NCBI GenBank assembly: GCA_963768775.1
Contig: CAVYIY010000008.1
Span: forward strand, 496,001 to 560,000
Length of the DNA: 64,000 nt
From: FEN-33 sp963768775
GTDB lineage: Archaea > Thermoplasmatota > Thermoplasmata > Methanomassiliicoccales > UBA472
Direction of reading: 5' to 3'
In this document: one piece after another, positions 26,871 to 36,127 of the stretch
How positions within the stretch are numbered: the stretch's first letter is position 1
How the letters are laid out: every line of letters starts with the position of its first letter
Position numbers and translations under genes: made by a program
Notes under the pieces: model-generated
What the model was told of the DNA's origin: nothing
Database searches by the model: none
What the model saw: only the letters and a program-made list of their open reading frames with translations

Positions 26871-27031
26871 TGAAAGGGGTTTATGGGACAGGCAAAGAAG
26901 CGATTAAGCGACACATCCAGCACTCCTTTATGTCCTTTTTTCGAGACTGAAAAACCCTTTGCTGGTGACAGAGCGTTCAGGCGGTGAATTGAAAATGTAG
27001 AGAAATGTGGAAAGGGTTTCCGCACGCGACT

Positions 27032-28336
27032 CTAGCTCTTCCTTCTCGGCCTGGATGGCAGGTTCAGGCGGAAGAGGCCGCGCCTTCTCTTCTGCTCGGC
27101 GCTCTTCACCCTCCCGGTCAGCAGGATGTCCATCTTGAACAGCTTGACCGCGATGAACATGGTCACCAGGCCGAAGGCCGCATTGTAGATGATGCCAGCG
27201 ATGACGATAGTGTAGTCATCGAACATCAAAGCCCGAGCGGCTATGGTCGGCTGCGAGAACGGGATGGCGAAGATCAGCGCCTGCCCGATGGCCGGCAGCG
27301 AGTCGAAGTCGGTGAACATGAGCACGAACATGGGGATCAGTGCCAGCATGGTGATGGGCAGGGTCATGCTCTGGGCGGCCTTGTAGTTCTTGGTGAAGAT
27401 GCCCAGGATCAGGCACATCGCAAGGGCGCACATCAGCGCCAGGAAGAGCGAGATTCCGATCAGAATGTACTTAGGTAGGTCGAGGGCAATGCCGTATTTG
27501 GCCAGGTCGACCGGGGCGCTCAGCGTGAAGGACGTCATGTAGTAGCCCAGGCCGACCATGTAGATCACGGCCATGATCAGGCCGACGATGGTGGCTCCGA
27601 CCAGCTTCCCCATGACGATGGAGTTGCGGCTCACCGGCAGAGTGAGTAGTGTCTCCAGGGTCTTGTTCTCCTTCTCATTGCCCATGGAGTTGATGACCAT
27701 GCTCCCCCCGTAGATGATGACCATCATGACGATCAGGGGCATGATCAATCCCTGATTGGAGACCACAGTGGCGATCGTGCTAGGACTGATGCCCAGCATC
27801 AGCTTCCCCTTGAAGTCAGTGCTGTCCGCCCTGATAAACGGCTGCAGGATGACCGAGGAATTGCTAGAAAGGGACTGGTCGATCAAATGACGGGAAAGCT
27901 TCTGGGATGTCTGGCTCAGTACGCCTTCGATTGGCGCTGTGCTCAACGCATCGGCTATTCCCGCCCCGCGCATGATCCAATAGATGCTGATGCTCCCGGA
28001 ATGATTCGAAGTGATGTTGGAATCGAACGACGAATTGATGACAATGAGACAGATGCCGCCCTGGTCCTTCACTGCGTTGATGCCAGCGGCGATGTCGCTT
28101 TGATTGTAGATGACCTTCGATTGAGAGGAGATGCTATCGTTCACGAACTGCGATAACTGCCCGTTCCCTTGGTTGATGAGTCCGATTGTAGGCTTTTCGC
28201 TCAGGACGCTGGTCGAGCCGCTTATGGCCGAGCCGATGGATCCGAAGACCAAGGCGATGATGATGATCGGTATCAACGACGCCGGGGTCAATAGCTCCTT
28301 GACCTCCTTTATGATTAGCTTCGAGGTGTTGCTCAT
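27032..28336 (-). CDS. ABC-2 type permease (NatB-like)
   Basis: A 434-residue membrane protein: one N-terminal helix, a large extracellular domain of about 150 residues with many Ser/Asn and NxS/T sites, then five or six helices and a basic tail. This is the NatB/YhaP topology of Na+ or peptide efflux permeases. The motif NEKENKTLETLLTLPVSRN (around residue 222) is the family's cytoplasmic coupling region. Its ATG overlaps the ATPase stop by four bases. Confidence 0.9.
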   Translation of the reverse strand: MSNTSKLIIKEVKELLTPASLIPIIIIALVFGSIGSAISGSTSVLSEKPTIGLINQGNGQLSQFVNDSISSQSKVIYNQSDIAAGINAVKDQGGICLIVINSSFDSNITSNHSGSISIYWIMRGAGIADALSTAPIEGVLSQTSQKLSRHLIDQSLSSNSSVILQPFIRADSTDFKGKLMLGISPSTIATVVSNQGLIMPLIVMMVIIYGGSMVINSMGNEKENKTLETLLTLPVSRNSIVMGKLVGATIVGLIMAVIYMVGLGYYMTSFTLSAPVDLAKYGIALDLPKYILIGISLFLALMCALAMCLILGIFTKNYKAAQSMTLPITMLALIPMFVLMFTDFDSLPAIGQALIFAIPFSQPTIAARALMFDDYTIVIAGIIYNAAFGLVTMFIAVKLFKMDILLTGRVKSAEQKRRRGLFRLNLPSRPRRKS

Positions 28337-29049
28337 TTTACCACCTGCACGAAGACCTCTTCGATGTTCGGGGCGTTGTACTTCTGCTTCAGCTCCTGGG
28401 GCGTTCCCATTTCAACGATCCTGCCGTCGTCGATGAGGGCGATGCGGTCGCACATGAGCTCCACTTCGAGCATGTTATGCGAGGACAGCAGCACGGTCGT
28501 TCCCTGGCTAGTGCCGCGTTTGACCACCTTGCGCATCTCCTGAGCGTTCAGGACGTCGAGGCCAGAGGTCAGCTCATCCAGTATTGCCAGTTTTGGCTTG
28601 ATCATGAGCGCCCTGGCGACCAGAAGGCGCCGTGCCATGCCCTTGCTGTACGTGTCGACGCGATCGTCGATCCTCTCGTTCAGGTTGGCGATCTGCAGAC
28701 CGCGCTCGATCATGTCGCGCTCCGCTTGACCGGATTCGAAGAACCCAGCGATGAATTCGATATATGCCCTTCCTGTGAGGTTCTTATAGGCGCCGGCATC
28801 CTCTGGAAGATAAGAGATTATCTTGCGGATCTGGGCCGGTTCCTTCACGAGGTCATGCCCGAATATCTTCACATCTCCTGAGGAGACGCTGAGCAAGGTC
28901 GCAAGGATCCTCAACGTGGTAGTCTTACCAGCACCGTTTGGGCCGATCAGTCCGAAGACCTCCCCTTCGTTCACGTTGAAGGAGATGCCTTTCAGTGCGT
29001 GCAGTTCTCCATACTTCTTGGTCAGATTGTTGACTTCAATGACGGCCAC
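28333..29049 (-). CDS. ABC exporter ATP-binding protein (NatA-like)
   Basis: A 238-residue ATPase with Walker A GPNGAGKTT at 36-44, Q-loop region, signature TYSKGMARRL and Walker B LAILDELTSGLD. The usual DEPT is DELT here and the signature glycine pair is KG, minor departures seen in some NatA proteins. It pairs with the overlapping permease gene. The substrate cannot be told from sequence. Confidence 0.9.
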   Translation of the reverse strand: MAVIEVNNLTKKYGELHALKGISFNVNEGEVFGLIGPNGAGKTTTLRILATLLSVSSGDVKIFGHDLVKEPAQIRKIISYLPEDAGAYKNLTGRAYIEFIAGFFESGQAERDMIERGLQIANLNERIDDRVDTYSKGMARRLLVARALMIKPKLAILDELTSGLDVLNAQEMRKVVKRGTSQGTTVLLSSHNMLEVELMCDRIALIDDGRIVEMGTPQELKQKYNAPNIEEVFVQVVK

Positions 29050-29146
29050 TGGCCTTCCCCCTCGAAGATGAATTCCACTTGCTAGGGTGATTTGAATTAG
29101 ATAAATAAAGCTCTTCTAAGCCCCCCCTCCGATCGAGCTCCAAAGA

Positions 29147-30049
29147 TCAGGTTCGCTTCGTTTGCGACCGGTGCGTCTGCTCTTCCGCCGCTGTGACGGT
29201 GTTCACCATCAACATCGCCACAGTCATCGGCCCTACGCCGCCAGGAACCGGCGTGATCGCCTTGGCCTTCATCGATAAATTTTCGAAATCCACATCCCCG
29301 ACCAATCGGTACCCCTTCTTGGCCAATGGATCTTCCTCCCTGGTCATGCCGACGTCGATGACGACGACACCCTCCTTCACCATGTCCGCCTTGATGAACC
29401 GGGGCTTGCCCATCGCCACGATCAGTATGTCCGCCTGCCGGGTATGCTTGGCAAGGTCGACCGTCCCGGAATGGCATATGGTGACCGTGGCGTTGGCCCC
29501 CTTTGCTTTCTGCACGAGGATGGCCGCTATCGGTTTTCCCACTAGGTTGCTCCTCCCGACCACGACCACGTGCTTCCCCCCTGGGTCGTTCCCGGTCCGC
29601 AACAGAAGCTCCTGGATGCCATGAGGAGTCGCGGGCAGCAGGCCTGGGACCCCTATCAACATCTTGCCGACGTTCATGGGATGGAATCCGTCGACGTCCT
29701 TCGCCGGGTCGATTCGCAGGACCACTTTGTTCTCATCCAGATGTGACGGCAAGGGGGATTGGACTAGGATGCCATGGATCTTCGGGTCCGCGTTGAGGTA
29801 GTCCACCTGGCGCATCAACTCCTCCTCTGAGATGGTCTCAGGCAGATTGATCTGGCGAGAATAGATGCCTAGCTCCTTGGCCGCCCGCCCTTTTCCCCGC
29901 ACGTATGACTCGGAGGCAGGGTCGTTGCCGACAAGGATCACTGCAAGACCGGGCGTGGTCCCGCTCATCATCAGTCCGGATATCTTGAGTGCGAGCTGTT
30001 CCTGGATTTGCGCCGCGATTTTCGCGCCATCAATTATCTGAGCCAACAT
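29147..30049 (-). CDS. folD: Methylene-THF dehydrogenase / methenyl-THF cyclohydrolase
   Basis: Interconverts 10-formyl-, 5,10-methenyl- and 5,10-methylene-THF using NAD(P). The 300 residues contain SESYVRGKGRAAKELGI (catalytic Tyr and Lys), VQSPLPSHLD, the NAD(P) loop VVVGRSNLVGKPIAAIL and the C-terminal PVPGGVGPMTVAML. An SD-like GGAAATGGG precedes the ATG. It is divergent from formate-THF ligase, 120 bases apart, which supplies its substrate. Archaea usually run this chemistry on methanopterin. Confidence 0.95.
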   Translation of the reverse strand: MLAQIIDGAKIAAQIQEQLALKISGLMMSGTTPGLAVILVGNDPASESYVRGKGRAAKELGIYSRQINLPETISEEELMRQVDYLNADPKIHGILVQSPLPSHLDENKVVLRIDPAKDVDGFHPMNVGKMLIGVPGLLPATPHGIQELLLRTGNDPGGKHVVVVGRSNLVGKPIAAILVQKAKGANATVTICHSGTVDLAKHTRQADILIVAMGKPRFIKADMVKEGVVVIDVGMTREEDPLAKKGYRLVGDVDFENLSMKAKAITPVPGGVGPMTVAMLMVNTVTAAEEQTHRSQTKRT

Positions 30050-30128
30050 GCGATTCCCATTTCCATGAGAAGTTAGGTGGCGTATGTACTTTACCTTGCG
30101 GGCCAGTGTTGATTGCGGTCATGATATG

Positions 30129-30140
30129 CGTTTTATACAA
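30129..30140 (+). promoter_or_regulatory. TATA-box promoter of fhs
   Basis: CGTTTTATACAA lies about 35 bases upstream of the fhs ATG; the predicted start of transcription is near 30160, giving a leader of about ten bases. Confidence 0.55.
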
Positions 30141-30169
30141 TCAGTTTCATAGGCGGTTCCACCCGAGGA

Positions 30170-31849
30170 ATGACGGTGAGGACGAACATCGAGATCGCTC
30201 AGACGGCCAAGTGTAAACCGATTGAGGAAGTGACGGGCAAGATCGGCCTCAGCAGAGACGATATCCAGCATTACGGCAAATACATGGCCAAGATCCCGCT
30301 GGATGTCCTGAAGCGGTTCGACGACCGACCGAACGGCAAGCTCATAGTCACCAGCGCGATAACGCCGACTCCAGCGGGAGAGGGTAAGACCGTGACCACC
30401 ATCGGACTGGTGGAAGCATTGGGCAAGCTCGGGCTGAGCGCGTGTGGGGCCCTCAGGCAACCTTCGCTCGGGCCGATCTTCGGCACGAAGGGAGGAGCGA
30501 CCGGAGGAGGGCTGGCGCAGGTCTACCCCATGTGGGACATCGACCTCCATTTTACTGGTGACATCCATGCGGTCGCGGCCGCTCACAATCTGCTTTCGGC
30601 GATCATCGAGAACCTGGTGCAACGGGGAAACGAGCTGAACATCGATCCCACCCGCATCGTATGGAAGAAGGCGATCGACATGAACTGCCGCGAGCTGAGG
30701 CACATCGTCGTCGGCCTCGGCGGACGGGGCAACGGGGGCGTGCCGCACGAGAGCGGCTTCATCATCGCGGCCGCTTCGGAGATCAGTGCCATCATGGCCC
30801 TGGCAACGTCGATGACCGATCTGAAGAAACGCTTGGGGAAGATGATCGTCGCCTATACCTATGATAAGGCACCGGTCACGGCCAGCCAACTGAATTGCGT
30901 CGGTGCGATGGCATTGGTCCTTAAGGAGGCAATGAAGCCGAACGTGGTGCAGACGCTGGAAGGCCAGCCGATGTTCATCCACGGCTTCCCGTTCGCCAAT
31001 ATCGCGCACGGCAACAACTCCATCCTGGCCACGAAGTACGCTTTGAAGATGGCCGATTACGTCGTCACCGAGTCCGGGTTCGCCACGGAGCTGGGTGCGG
31101 AGAAGTTCTTCGACATAGTCTGCCGGGAAGCTAAACTGCGGCCGGACTGCGCTGTGCTGGTCGCCTCAGTACGCGCGCTCAAGATGCACGGTGGCTGTCC
31201 GTTCGAAAAGTGCGACGTCAAGAACCTGGAGGCCCTAGAGAAAGGCCTGGCGAACCTGGAGAGGCATGTGCTGAACTTGCGCAAATTCGGCATACCTGTC
31301 GTTGTGGCCATCAATCATTTCACGACGGACACGGTCGAGGAAGAGGACCTGATCATGGAGCATTGCAGAGAGCTCGGGGTCAGGTCGGCCGTCTCGCATG
31401 TATTCGAAAAGGGCGGAGAGGGCGGCCAGGCCCTGGCGAAAGAGGTGCTCGCTGCCATCAAAGGGAACAACAACCAGTTCAAGTTGCTTTACGATCTGGA
31501 CATGCCGATCAAGAATAAGATCACCACCATTGCCACAGAGCTCTATGGGGCGATGGAGGTCAAGTTCCACGCCGAGGCGGAGAAGGACATCAAGGAACTG
31601 GTTGCGGCGGGATACCAGGGATTGCCGGTCTGCATCGCGAAGACCCAGCACTCGATAACCGATGATCCGAGGGTGAAGGGCGCGCCCATTGGCTGGACGC
31701 TGACGGTAAAAGAACTTCAGGTCTCAGCCGGTGCGGAGTTCATCGTGGCGATCTGTGGTGACATCATGCTGATCCCAGGGCTTCCTGGGTCACCGGGCGC
31801 GACTGGCATGGACATCTTCGATGATGGCAAGATAATCGGTCTCTACTGA
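30170..31849 (+). CDS. fhs: Formate-tetrahydrofolate ligase
   Basis: Joins formate to THF with ATP, giving 10-formyl-THF: the entry step of the bacterial Wood-Ljungdahl methyl branch and a source of formyl groups for purines. The 559 residues have the ATP loop TPTPAGEGKTVTTIGL (around 65-80), RQPSLGPIFGTKGGATGGG, and the C-terminal PGLPGSPGATGMDIF. The length and all main signatures match active bacterial enzymes. The ATG at 30170 or the GTG two codons on may be used. It converges with the DUF3786 gene (7-base overlap). Confidence 0.96.
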   Translation: MTVRTNIEIAQTAKCKPIEEVTGKIGLSRDDIQHYGKYMAKIPLDVLKRFDDRPNGKLIVTSAITPTPAGEGKTVTTIGLVEALGKLGLSACGALRQPSLGPIFGTKGGATGGGLAQVYPMWDIDLHFTGDIHAVAAAHNLLSAIIENLVQRGNELNIDPTRIVWKKAIDMNCRELRHIVVGLGGRGNGGVPHESGFIIAAASEISAIMALATSMTDLKKRLGKMIVAYTYDKAPVTASQLNCVGAMALVLKEAMKPNVVQTLEGQPMFIHGFPFANIAHGNNSILATKYALKMADYVVTESGFATELGAEKFFDIVCREAKLRPDCAVLVASVRALKMHGGCPFEKCDVKNLEALEKGLANLERHVLNLRKFGIPVVVAINHFTTDTVEEEDLIMEHCRELGVRSAVSHVFEKGGEGGQALAKEVLAAIKGNNNQFKLLYDLDMPIKNKITTIATELYGAMEVKFHAEAEKDIKELVAAGYQGLPVCIAKTQHSITDDPRVKGAPIGWTLTVKELQVSAGAEFIVAICGDIMLIPGLPGSPGATGMDIFDDGKIIGLY

Positions 31850-32466
31850 TTGCTTTGCATGGCCTTCCCGAGACTCGCGACGACGCTGGAAGCAATCACT
31901 GCTAGGTCCTCGGTGGCGAGTATTCGCACCGCAGATTCATCGAAGAGTATGTTCGCGGCCGGCGCCACCTCGTCATCACCTTGCCAGATCAGGACCACGA
32001 TTGGCAACATTGGATAGAATGACAGCTTGACGGCGGCAGTAGCCATCTCAAGGGACTCGCCGCCCAGGAGCGATCCGGTCTTCATGAGTCTCTCTGAATC
32101 CTCGCCGAACACCTCCGTCAATCGATCGATGGAGCGTTTCTTGAAGGCGGAATAATAGACCTCGCCTCCGGGGGCCTGCGCGAACGAAATCAGATTGCCA
32201 GTGGGTCTATGGCGGTCGCAACCGAGCAGGTAATGGAGCGCCAGTATCCGATCGAATATGGCCAGATCGTCAGACCCGATCCGCATGCTCCCGATGGTAA
32301 TGTCGATGATGATCCGCCGGTTGAAATGCGGGAGCGAGATCTCGCCGTTGTGGAAGGTGGCTCCGGCGCCTTCAGCCAGCTCTTGGATATTCGAGTCGGT
32401 GAGCTTCTTCCAAGCGAGCTCAAGGGCCGTCCTGGACCTCTCTTCCGACGCGCTGCTCTGACTCAA
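31843..32466 (-). CDS. DUF3786 family protein
   Basis: A cytoplasmic protein of about 207 residues with the DUF3786 pattern: HYLLGCDRHRPTGNLISFAQ, GGEVYYSAFKKRS, VVLIWQGDDEVAP and ILFDESAV. The function is unknown; the family is recurrently encoded near corrinoid and C1 genes in acetogens and methanogens, as here. TTG at 32466, just after the stop of the preceding gene, is the preferred start, with a GGGGG stretch upstream; an in-frame TTG at 32493 would overlap that gene. Confidence 0.75.
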   Translation of the reverse strand: MSQSSASEERSRTALELAWKKLTDSNIQELAEGAGATFHNGEISLPHFNRRIIIDITIGSMRIGSDDLAIFDRILALHYLLGCDRHRPTGNLISFAQAPGGEVYYSAFKKRSIDRLTEVFGEDSERLMKTGSLLGGESLEMATAAVKLSFYPMLPIVVLIWQGDDEVAPAANILFDESAVRILATEDLAVIASSVVASLGKAMQSNQ

Positions 32467-32467
32467 T

Positions 32468-33295
32468 TCAAACGCCCCCGAGGAATTCCTCAATCGTCTG
32501 GAATCTGATGCCTTGGTCCAGCATCCCTTCCAATACCATCCTGGTCTTCTCGACCTCTGAAGTGCTTTGCCTGGAATCGAGCGGCCCCTGTTTGAACGTC
32601 TCCGCCAAATGCCAGGAATGTGTGGCCAATACCAGGTAGCCCGAGCGGAAGGAGGATGCCAATTCGACGTAGTCTTCTGCGGCCCTTTTGCCCTCGTGCA
32701 TCGGCCAGAGATAGGAAACGATCTTCCTACCCTGCTTGTCCTTCCAGCAGGCGAGCGGCACCTCCATTATCCCGCTATCCAGCACTCTCGGTCCGATCTT
32801 GCCATCGACCATGACTTCTGTTTTTGAGGAGTCATAGGAGAAACCGTTTTTCACCAAGGCGCTGAGTCCAATCTCATCTATATGCTGGTAAGGAGCTCGG
32901 AATCCGGTAGGGACGCGCCCGATGATGTCCTGGACTATCGACCTGCTCTCGATGGCCACATCGCCGATCTGCTCGCCGCCCAAGCAGATGCCGGTGCTTT
33001 CCCCCGTGAGATCCTCGTGGCATATGCCATGGCATGCGACCTCGTGTTTCTGCAGCAGCGCTCGGACGTCGTAATGGCGGGCGATGTCCCTGAGCGCATC
33101 TCCCTCTAAGAAGAAGGTGCCACGTATGCCCAGTTCCTCGAGCAGCTCCGCTATCATTCGCAATCCCTTTCCGGAGGAGGCGAATCGCGGTTTGGTGTCC
33201 GATCCGTCTATTGCCTTCGAGCCAGCCTCATAGCGTCCTTTCTCCGCTAGGTTGGCATCTCGATCGACATCGACGGTGAACGCTGCGTAGCGCAT
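32468..33295 (-). CDS. Polysaccharide deacetylase-like (NodB-fold) protein
   Basis: A metal-dependent deacetylase fold of about 275 residues. From the ATG at 33295 it begins MRYAAFTVDVDRD, with the catalytic and metal Asp pair, then HGICHEDL (metal His residues) and GFRAPYQHIDE, and ends ATHSWHLAE. A longer frame starting with TTG at 33385 would begin upstream of the expected transcript start and is less likely. Substrates of this subfamily include N-acetyl sugars and cyclic amides; none can be assigned here. It directly precedes DUF3786 on the same strand. Confidence 0.8.
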   Translation of the reverse strand: MRYAAFTVDVDRDANLAEKGRYEAGSKAIDGSDTKPRFASSGKGLRMIAELLEELGIRGTFFLEGDALRDIARHYDVRALLQKHEVACHGICHEDLTGESTGICLGGEQIGDVAIESRSIVQDIIGRVPTGFRAPYQHIDEIGLSALVKNGFSYDSSKTEVMVDGKIGPRVLDSGIMEVPLACWKDKQGRKIVSYLWPMHEGKRAAEDYVELASSFRSGYLVLATHSWHLAETFKQGPLDSRQSTSEVEKTRMVLEGMLDQGIRFQTIEEFLGGV

Positions 33296-33386
33296 CGTAC
33301 GATTATGACCCGCTTCGCTAATAACGGTTGGCTGTTGCCTTTTGTTCCCCAACCTGGAAGGCACGGCGAACGCGTCTTCCGGCAAC

Positions 33387-33397
33387 CTATATATAAC
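33387..33397 (+). promoter_or_regulatory. TATA-box promoter of the hdrA-mvhD-metVF operon
   Basis: CTATATATAAC is centred about 28 bases upstream of the first ATG at 33421, so transcription should start within a few bases of it. The near-symmetric box may also serve the divergent deacetylase gene. Confidence 0.7.
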
Positions 33398-33420
33398 GCA
33401 GGAGTGGTCGCAAACCTGGC

Positions 33421-34476
33421 ATGCCCAATGTGGTGCAAATGAAGAAGGTGCTGATAATCGGCGGAGGGACAGCGGGTATCAGCGCCGCCCTGAGCTTGGC
33501 TGAAAGGGGAGTTCCTTCAACGATAATCGAGAAGAAGGATTTCGGCGGGATGGCAGAGACCCTCGCCTGCAAGGGGAAGGTCGAATGCGTCCGCTGCGAC
33601 GTTTGCCTGGCACATGATAATGTAGCCGGAATGAGGAAGTCTTCGATGATCGAAAGGGTCGGGCCCGCCGAGCTTGCGAGGCTGAAGGGGGTACCGGGTT
33701 CTTACAAGGCGAAGGTAGCTTTGCAATCTGGCAGGCGGTATGATATCGCCGCTGCTTCGATCATAGTGAGCATAGGCATGGAGCCTTTCGATCCAAGTCT
33801 CGACAAGCGCCTCGGTTATGGGGCGGTGGCAGGAGTGATCACGGCCCATGAGGCAGAGAAGCAGTTGCTCCATGAAGGTGGCCTCGCTCTTCTCGGAAGC
33901 AAGAAGGAAGGGAGTAGTATCGGATTCGTCCAATGCGTCGGCTCGCGCGACCTCCGTTTCGGGATTGATTACTGTTCTAGAGTGTGCTGCAAGTACTCGC
34001 TCAAGCTCGCCCAGCTGATGAAATTGCTGGACGCGGAGGCTAGGATATCATATTACTTCATGGACTGGAGGCCGTGCAGCGCGCAGGACGACATCTATGC
34101 TTGGGCGATGAGCGCGGGCAATGTGGAGCTGGTCCGGTCTCGGCCATCGGAAATCGTGCCCGGAGATGATGGGAGGCCGGAGGTTCGCTTCACATCACCG
34201 TCGGGCGAGAAAGTGGAATCGAGGCAGCATGACATCGTGATCCTTTCTCAAGGAATCCGTCCTGCTCTCGATGTCAATTCCATTAGCGACTTGCTCGGAT
34301 TGGAAAGGGACCAGAGCGGCTTCATCAAAAGCCGAGAGAGCGATCCCTGCAGAACCAACCGGCCAGGTATCTTTGTCGCTGGCTGCGCCCGTGCCCCTAT
34401 GGATTTGGTCGATGCCGCCAGGGATGGCGCCATCGCAGCTTGCAAGGCGTATTCGTTCATTGAGGGGATTAGATGA
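33421..34476 (+). CDS. HdrA-like FAD iron-sulfur protein, N-terminal type
   Basis: A 351-residue relative of heterodisulfide reductase subunit A or QmoA. It has the FAD motif VLIIGGGTAGISAALSLAERG (G14-G19), a cysteine group C50, C56, C59 and C62, and the HdrA signature QCVGSRD followed by DYCSRVCCKYSLK. It ends with a second FAD contact (GIFVAGCARAPMDLVDA). It lacks the C-terminal ferredoxin clusters, which are encoded in the next gene, so HdrA appears split in two. It is the first of five genes joined by ATGA overlaps ending in metVF. The role is probably electron transfer or bifurcation to methylene-THF reductase. Confidence 0.88.
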   Translation: MPNVVQMKKVLIIGGGTAGISAALSLAERGVPSTIIEKKDFGGMAETLACKGKVECVRCDVCLAHDNVAGMRKSSMIERVGPAELARLKGVPGSYKAKVALQSGRRYDIAAASIIVSIGMEPFDPSLDKRLGYGAVAGVITAHEAEKQLLHEGGLALLGSKKEGSSIGFVQCVGSRDLRFGIDYCSRVCCKYSLKLAQLMKLLDAEARISYYFMDWRPCSAQDDIYAWAMSAGNVELVRSRPSEIVPGDDGRPEVRFTSPSGEKVESRQHDIVILSQGIRPALDVNSISDLLGLERDQSGFIKSRESDPCRTNRPGIFVAGCARAPMDLVDAARDGAIAACKAYSFIEGIR

Positions 34477-35720
34477 GACCCCCTCGACACCAGCCGCCGG
34501 CAGCTCTGATCAAGACAAAGGTCGTCAAAAGCGCGATAGTGCTAGGGAATGGGCTCAGCGCCATCGTAATCTCCCTCGAGCTTGCGAGGCAAGGGCGCAA
34601 TGTCGATTTACTGATGCCTGAAAACGAGCCGATTGCTCTATCTCTATATGCGTTCCCCAATGAACAAAGCCGAAAATTCGCGTCTGCATTGATGAAGAGC
34701 CTCAGTTCCTCGCCAAGAATGAGAGTGCACCGAGGCTGCAATATATCGTCCATCATTGGATGCGCTGGTGACTTCGAGATTAGGTTCACCGAAGCCAACG
34801 GCGATGGCAGCGTCAAAGGAGGGGCCATCGTGCTCGCTCAAGACCCAGGTTTGGTGGGCTGGGATCTTGGCGCATCCACCGTGTCGAATTCCGAGCTAAG
34901 GGGCATGATCGACGCAGATGCCACGATTCCAAGAGTCGTGGCTTTCATTGAGGGCTCAGGCGCGAAGAGGAATTGCCCCGTCCGAGGAACTAGCGCCTCC
35001 ATCGAGAACGCTTTGGCCGTCAAGGAGAAAAGACCAGACGCGCAGATCTATGTTCTGGCAAAGGATGTCGGCGCGCCGGGCACTTTCGAACGGACCTACC
35101 AGACCGCTCAGGAAAAGGGGATAGTCTTCTTCCGAGGCGATAGCTCCTATCGTTCAATACAGGGGGAGTCAGACAGCCTAATTATCAGGGATCCAGTGAT
35201 AGGTGAGGTGAAGATCCGCCCGGATCTCATCGTGAGGGATGAGACCTTCGACCTGAGTGGCAATTCACATCTGGCCAGGAAGCTTGGCCTCGGTCTGAGC
35301 CGGGAAGGCCAAGTCCTTGGCTTCAGTGCCCGGCTGCATCCGGGCGAGACCACCAGGGAAGGCGTTTTCGTCTGCCTCGGGCTTGGCGCCAGTATCCTCG
35401 CCTCGGACAACATCTCAGAGGCATGCGCCGTCGCCTCCTCTGTCTCGGAAATGCTTTCAAAGGATTCCCTTGAGCACGGAGCAGAGGTTGCCTTCGTCGA
35501 CAAGGAGAAGTGCTCCACCTGCCTGGCCTGCGTGCGCATCTGTCCCTACGACGCACCATTCATAGATGACAAGGGAAAGGCGGAGATTAGGGTCACAAGC
35601 TGTCAAGGTTGCGGCATGTGCGTCAGCCTTTGCCCAAGCAAGGCCATCGATCAGAGGAATTGCGCCGACGCTCAGCTCAGCGCTGAGATCGCGATCGCCT
35701 CAAAGGGGGCAAGCGGATGA
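34473..35720 (+). CDS. HdrA-like protein with C-terminal ferredoxin domain
   Basis: A 415-residue protein: a degenerate Rossmann start (VLGNGLSAIVISLELARQGR), a central flavoprotein-like part, and two [4Fe-4S] motifs at C347-C357 (CSTCLACVRIC) and C377-C387 (CQGCGMCVSLC). It looks like the second half of a split or duplicated HdrA. Whether it still binds FAD is doubtful because the GxGxxG loop is altered. It overlaps the preceding gene by four bases. It would pass electrons between the first HdrA-like protein, MvhD and MetVF. Confidence 0.85.
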   Translation: MRPPRHQPPAALIKTKVVKSAIVLGNGLSAIVISLELARQGRNVDLLMPENEPIALSLYAFPNEQSRKFASALMKSLSSSPRMRVHRGCNISSIIGCAGDFEIRFTEANGDGSVKGGAIVLAQDPGLVGWDLGASTVSNSELRGMIDADATIPRVVAFIEGSGAKRNCPVRGTSASIENALAVKEKRPDAQIYVLAKDVGAPGTFERTYQTAQEKGIVFFRGDSSYRSIQGESDSLIIRDPVIGEVKIRPDLIVRDETFDLSGNSHLARKLGLGLSREGQVLGFSARLHPGETTREGVFVCLGLGASILASDNISEACAVASSVSEMLSKDSLEHGAEVAFVDKEKCSTCLACVRICPYDAPFIDDKGKAEIRVTSCQGCGMCVSLCPSKAIDQRNCADAQLSAEIAIASKGASG

Positions 35721-36127
35721 GCCAGACGAATCGCATCGTCGCCTATTGCTGCGAGCACGGTGGCCTGGGGGCGGCGGAAAGGGCCAAGGAGGAGGGTAGA
35801 TGCTCTTCTGAGGTGCAGATACTCCCGGTCCCGTGCATCGGCAGGGTCGATGTCCTCCATCTGCTCCAGGCATTCCGGGAGGGCGCCGACGCTGTGTTCT
35901 TGGCCGGATGCCTGGAGAAGAACTGCCACCACCTCTATGGCAATCTGGAAGCAAGGAAGAAGGTCGATCAGGCGAAGCGCATCCTCGAATCCCTCGGGAT
36001 TGACGGAGAGAGACTGGAGCTGTTCAATGTTGCATCGAACCAAGGCCGAGAGTTCAAGGAGTCAGTGGACATCATGGTCGAACGCTTGGAAAGATTAGGG
36101 CCGAATCCGTTGGGGGTGCTGCGATGA
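35717..36127 (+). CDS. mvhD: MvhD/FlpD-type [2Fe-2S] electron carrier subunit
   Basis: A 136-residue subunit that links an electron donor (hydrogenase or formate dehydrogenase) to HdrA in methanogens and acetogens. The family pattern is visible: VAYCCEHGG, VPCIGRVDVLHLLQAF, GADAVFLAGCLEKNCHHLYGN, with four conserved cysteines. It overlaps the second HdrA-like gene and metV by ATGA junctions. No hydrogenase genes are in the window, so the donor is unknown. Confidence 0.9.
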   Translation: MSQTNRIVAYCCEHGGLGAAERAKEEGRCSSEVQILPVPCIGRVDVLHLLQAFREGADAVFLAGCLEKNCHHLYGNLEARKKVDQAKRILESLGIDGERLELFNVASNQGREFKESVDIMVERLERLGPNPLGVLR